From Sphingopyxis sp. LC363 (lineage in GTDB: Bacteria; Pseudomonadota; Alphaproteobacteria; Sphingomonadales; Sphingomonadaceae), in the NCBI RefSeq assembly GCF_000756385.1, contig NZ_JNFC01000073.1:1-64000 (forward strand): a stretch of 64,000 nt of DNA, in the 5' to 3' direction. The notes beneath the pieces were generated by a model that was not told the DNA's origin, did no database searches, and saw nothing but the letters and a program-made list of their open reading frames with translations. Of the stretch, positions 62,349 to 64,000 are shown piece by piece; position 1 is the stretch's first letter, and the number at the start of each line of letters is the position of its first letter. The position numbers were made by a program, and so were the translations under genes.

Positions 62349-63128
62349 TTAGTGAAGATTGATCGCGTCGTTCAGATAGAGCGACGTGAGCAGCGCGAAA
62401 ACATAGGCCTGGATGCCCGCCACCAGCAGTTCGAGACCGCTGATCCCGATCATCAACGCCATGCTGGGGAGGCCGACGCCGATCCCGATCGCGGGGCCGG
62501 CGGCAATGCCGTCGATGATGAACGACGCGAACACCTTCATCAGCACGTGGCCCGCGGTCATCGCGACGAAAAGTCGCAGCGCAAGGCTGAACGGACGAAC
62601 GAGGAACGACACCAGTTCGATAACGGGGATCAGCCACATCAGCCAGATCGGGGTGCCGTGCGGCACGAAAAGCGAGAAGAAATGGAAGCCGTGGCGCCAG
62701 AAACCGACGATCAGCACGATCGCGAAGCTGAGGATCGCGAGCACGCCGGTGATCGCAAAATGGCTCGTCACGGTGAAGGGATGCAGGCCGAACAGGCCGA
62801 AGGGCATCAGACCCAGCACGTTCAGCATCAAGATGAACATGAAGAGCGAGAAGACATAGGGCGTATATTTGCGGCCTTCGGGGCCGATATTCGCGTTCAT
62901 CATCCCCGAAATGAAGCCGGTGAAGCCCTCGACGGCGACCTGCCAGCGGCCGGGAACGAGCTGGCGCTTCATCCCGCCGATCATGAAAACCCACAGCAAA
63001 AGGCCGGCGATCACCATCCACAGCGCGCTGGTGGTGAAGGCAACCTCATGATTGCCGACATGGAACATGTCGAACATCTTCTGCACCTCGAACTGGTGCA
63101 TCGGGTCCACTTTGCCTTGATCCGCCAC
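62349..63128 (-). CDS. atpB: ATP synthase F0 subunit a
   Basis: 259-aa membrane protein. The essential Arg is in FSLALRLFVAMTAGH; the last helices have GLELLVAGIQAYVFALLTSLYL. GTG start at 63128 with GAGGTATCGC. Forms the proton half-channels with c. Confidence 0.95.
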   Translation of the reverse strand: MADQGKVDPMHQFEVQKMFDMFHVGNHEVAFTTSALWMVIAGLLLWVFMIGGMKRQLVPGRWQVAVEGFTGFISGMMNANIGPEGRKYTPYVFSLFMFILMLNVLGLMPFGLFGLHPFTVTSHFAITGVLAILSFAIVLIVGFWRHGFHFFSLFVPHGTPIWLMWLIPVIELVSFLVRPFSLALRLFVAMTAGHVLMKVFASFIIDGIAAGPAIGIGVGLPSMALMIGISGLELLVAGIQAYVFALLTSLYLNDAINLH

Positions 63129-63151
63129 GCGATACCTCGCCTAAAATCCAA

Positions 63152-63481
63152 TCAATCCGGCTTCTTGGGCCGGACGTTCGCAATCCGAAATATGTTCCTG
63201 AAGGCGACGACTATTCCGAGGAACAGCACCGCCAACAGGCCCCAGGGCGACGTGCCGGCAAAATGGTCGATCGTCCAACCGACCAACGCGCCGCCACCGA
63301 TCCCGCCCAGCAGCTCGGCCAGGACGCGATTACCGAGCTTGTAATTGGCATCGGTCTCCGGTCCGGCGGTCGCTGCGGTCCTTCTTGCTTCTGCGGTTTC
63401 GGCCCGGTCCAATCGCTCTTCGAGCGAGACCAGGCGCGAATCCTCAGAGTCAAGTTCCGGATCGCTGCCATTCCCCGTCAT
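63152..63481 (-). CDS. atpI: AtpI, ATP synthase assembly protein
   Basis: 109 aa. Two membrane helices (LLGGIGGGALVGWTIDHFAG and WGLLAVLFLGIVVAFRNIF) after an acidic N-terminus. Assists c-ring assembly. ATG 63481 is nine bases from AGGAGG, while ATG 63490 touches it directly, so the shorter start is preferred. Confidence 0.88.
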   Translation of the reverse strand: MTGNGSDPELDSEDSRLVSLEERLDRAETAEARRTAATAGPETDANYKLGNRVLAELLGGIGGGALVGWTIDHFAGTSPWGLLAVLFLGIVVAFRNIFRIANVRPKKPD

Positions 63482-63529
63482 TTGCGCCATCCTCCTGAAA
63501 CGGAACCGGAAACTCCCGATTCCGCCTGC

Positions 63530-63552
63530 AAAAAAAGGCCCGAAAATTCGGG
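63530..63552 (-). terminator. short hairpin with T-run upstream of atpI
   Basis: On minus: CCCGAA/TTCGGG stem followed by GGCC and seven T. It lies 40 bases before atpI, so it may end the DUF1318 transcript as a second stop or act as an attenuator. Confidence 0.45.
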
Positions 63553-63623
63553 GGACCCCTAAGGCGCGGTCCGTTTAGGAACGCGGCCCCATTAAGTCAA
63601 TGCTTCTGCTTGTGCGCACAAAA

Positions 63624-63653
63624 ATGCCGCCGCGTTTAGGGGCGCGGCGGCAT
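63624..63653 (-). terminator. terminator of the DUF1318 gene
   Basis: 11-bp stem ATGCCGCCGCG / CGCGGCGGCAT with an 8-base loop; on minus it is followed by TTTTTG. Confidence 0.7.
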
Positions 63654-63690
63654 CTGAGAGCCCTCGGGCTCCGTTATTCGGTTTCGGATC

Positions 63691-63999
63691 TTACGGGCAG
63701 CGCGCGTCGCGTTCGGGCGGGCTCGCGTCGCGCGTTTTCCATACGCCGCCGGGGGTTTGATATTTTTCGCCCGGCTTGGTCTTCGCGATCAGGTTGCAGC
63801 CGCTGGTAAAGGCGAATTGCTCGACCGTGCTGCCGGTCGACTGCGCGCTCGCGGTATAAGCTGCCTTGCGCTTGATGTTGAGGTCCTGCACCAGCGCGCG
63901 GATCGCCGGCGTCGGCGGCGTCGCAAAGCCCAGATAGCCGTCTGGCTGCTCGCCGATCTGTCCCGCGGCGCGCGCGGCGGCATAGGCCGGGTCGCGCTG
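63691..63999 (-). CDS. DUF1318/YdbL-like protein, 5' truncated by the window edge
   Basis: The C-terminal 102 residues of a gene that continues beyond 64000. AARAAGQIGEQPDGYLGF and INIKRKAAYTASA-like DLNIKRKAAYTASA match the DUF1318 (YdbL) family of periplasmic proteins that pair with YnbE/YdbH outer-membrane partners. The end (NLIAKTKPGEKYQTPGGVW) fits too. A terminator follows. The start is not in the window. Confidence 0.75.
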   Translation of the reverse strand, partial: QRDPAYAAARAAGQIGEQPDGYLGFATPPTPAIRALVQDLNIKRKAAYTASAQSTGSTVEQFAFTSGCNLIAKTKPGEKYQTPGGVWKTRDASPPERDARCP

Positions 64000-64000
64000 C

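Noticed and set aside
1..64000. CRISPR arrays, phage genes, insertion sequences, integrases
   Set aside because: No regular spaced repeats, transposase or integrase motifs seen; the only mobile candidate is the DUF559 element.

Overview
The window is a GC-rich chromosomal segment from an alphaproteobacterium, most likely a sphingomonad close to Sphingopyxis. This is inferred from gene content and order: a dusB-ntrB-ntrC-ntrY-ntrX-hfq-hflX block on one strand, a fused ispDF, a separate F0 operon (atpI-B-E-F'-F), PhaR, a large TonB-dependent receptor, and many CoA-dependent beta-oxidation genes. No phage, transposase, integrase or CRISPR array is visible, so this is mostly core chromosome with a few inserted patches.

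Layout. 1-5 kb: a small membrane ORF, alanine racemase, and a convergent TonB receptor sharing a strong hairpin terminator. 5-12.2 kb: phaR, an archaeal/eukaryotic-type prolyl-tRNA synthetase, two small envelope proteins, RNase R, a divergent XRE regulator/membrane protein pair, and UspA. 12.3-15.6 kb: pdhC (PDH E2) and lpdA (E3), split by a DUF559 nuclease gene lying between 40-bp structured inverted repeats. 15.6-20 kb: membrane proteins, a PAP2 phosphatase, a class IV aminotransferase, a sulfotransferase and an exported amidohydrolase. 20-32.6 kb: a catabolic region with five acyl-CoA dehydrogenase-like proteins, enoyl-CoA hydratase, SDR dehydrogenase, thiolase, an alpha-methylacyl-CoA racemase-like protein, a nitronate-monooxygenase-like oxidoreductase, and an alpha/beta-hydrolase/flavin-reductase fusion. 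Two near-identical 22-bp operators lie upstream of its main minus-strand units. The set suggests breakdown of 2-methyl-branched acyl chains (isoprenoid or steroid side-chain type).

32.6-40.9 kb: tRNA-Ser(TGA), then cell-wall genes (lytic transglycosylase, RlpA, DD-carboxypeptidase), tmk-holB-metG-tatD-MBL hydrolase, and a 58-aa membrane protein. 40.9-44.5 kb: an ECF sigma/anti-sigma pair, a divergent exported S8 protease and an exported Gly-rich protein, joined by a repeated GGAA-N18-CGTT promoter that is palindromic between sigma and protease. 44.5-54.7 kb: mazG (after an AT-rich leader), hflX, a double-domain hfq, and the nitrogen regulatory genes. 54.7-60.6 kb: ispDF, CinA-C, COQ10-like, lipA, beta-carbonic anhydrase, a DUF2846-like membrane protein and a ClC channel. 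60.6-60.9 kb: a gene-free REP-like hairpin cluster. 61-63.5 kb: the F0 operon. The window ends inside a DUF1318 (YdbL-like) gene.

Main leads: the DUF559 gene packaged between covarying hairpin inverted repeats, the self-contained ECF/protease mini-regulon with a palindromic bidirectional promoter, and the tandem Hfq.
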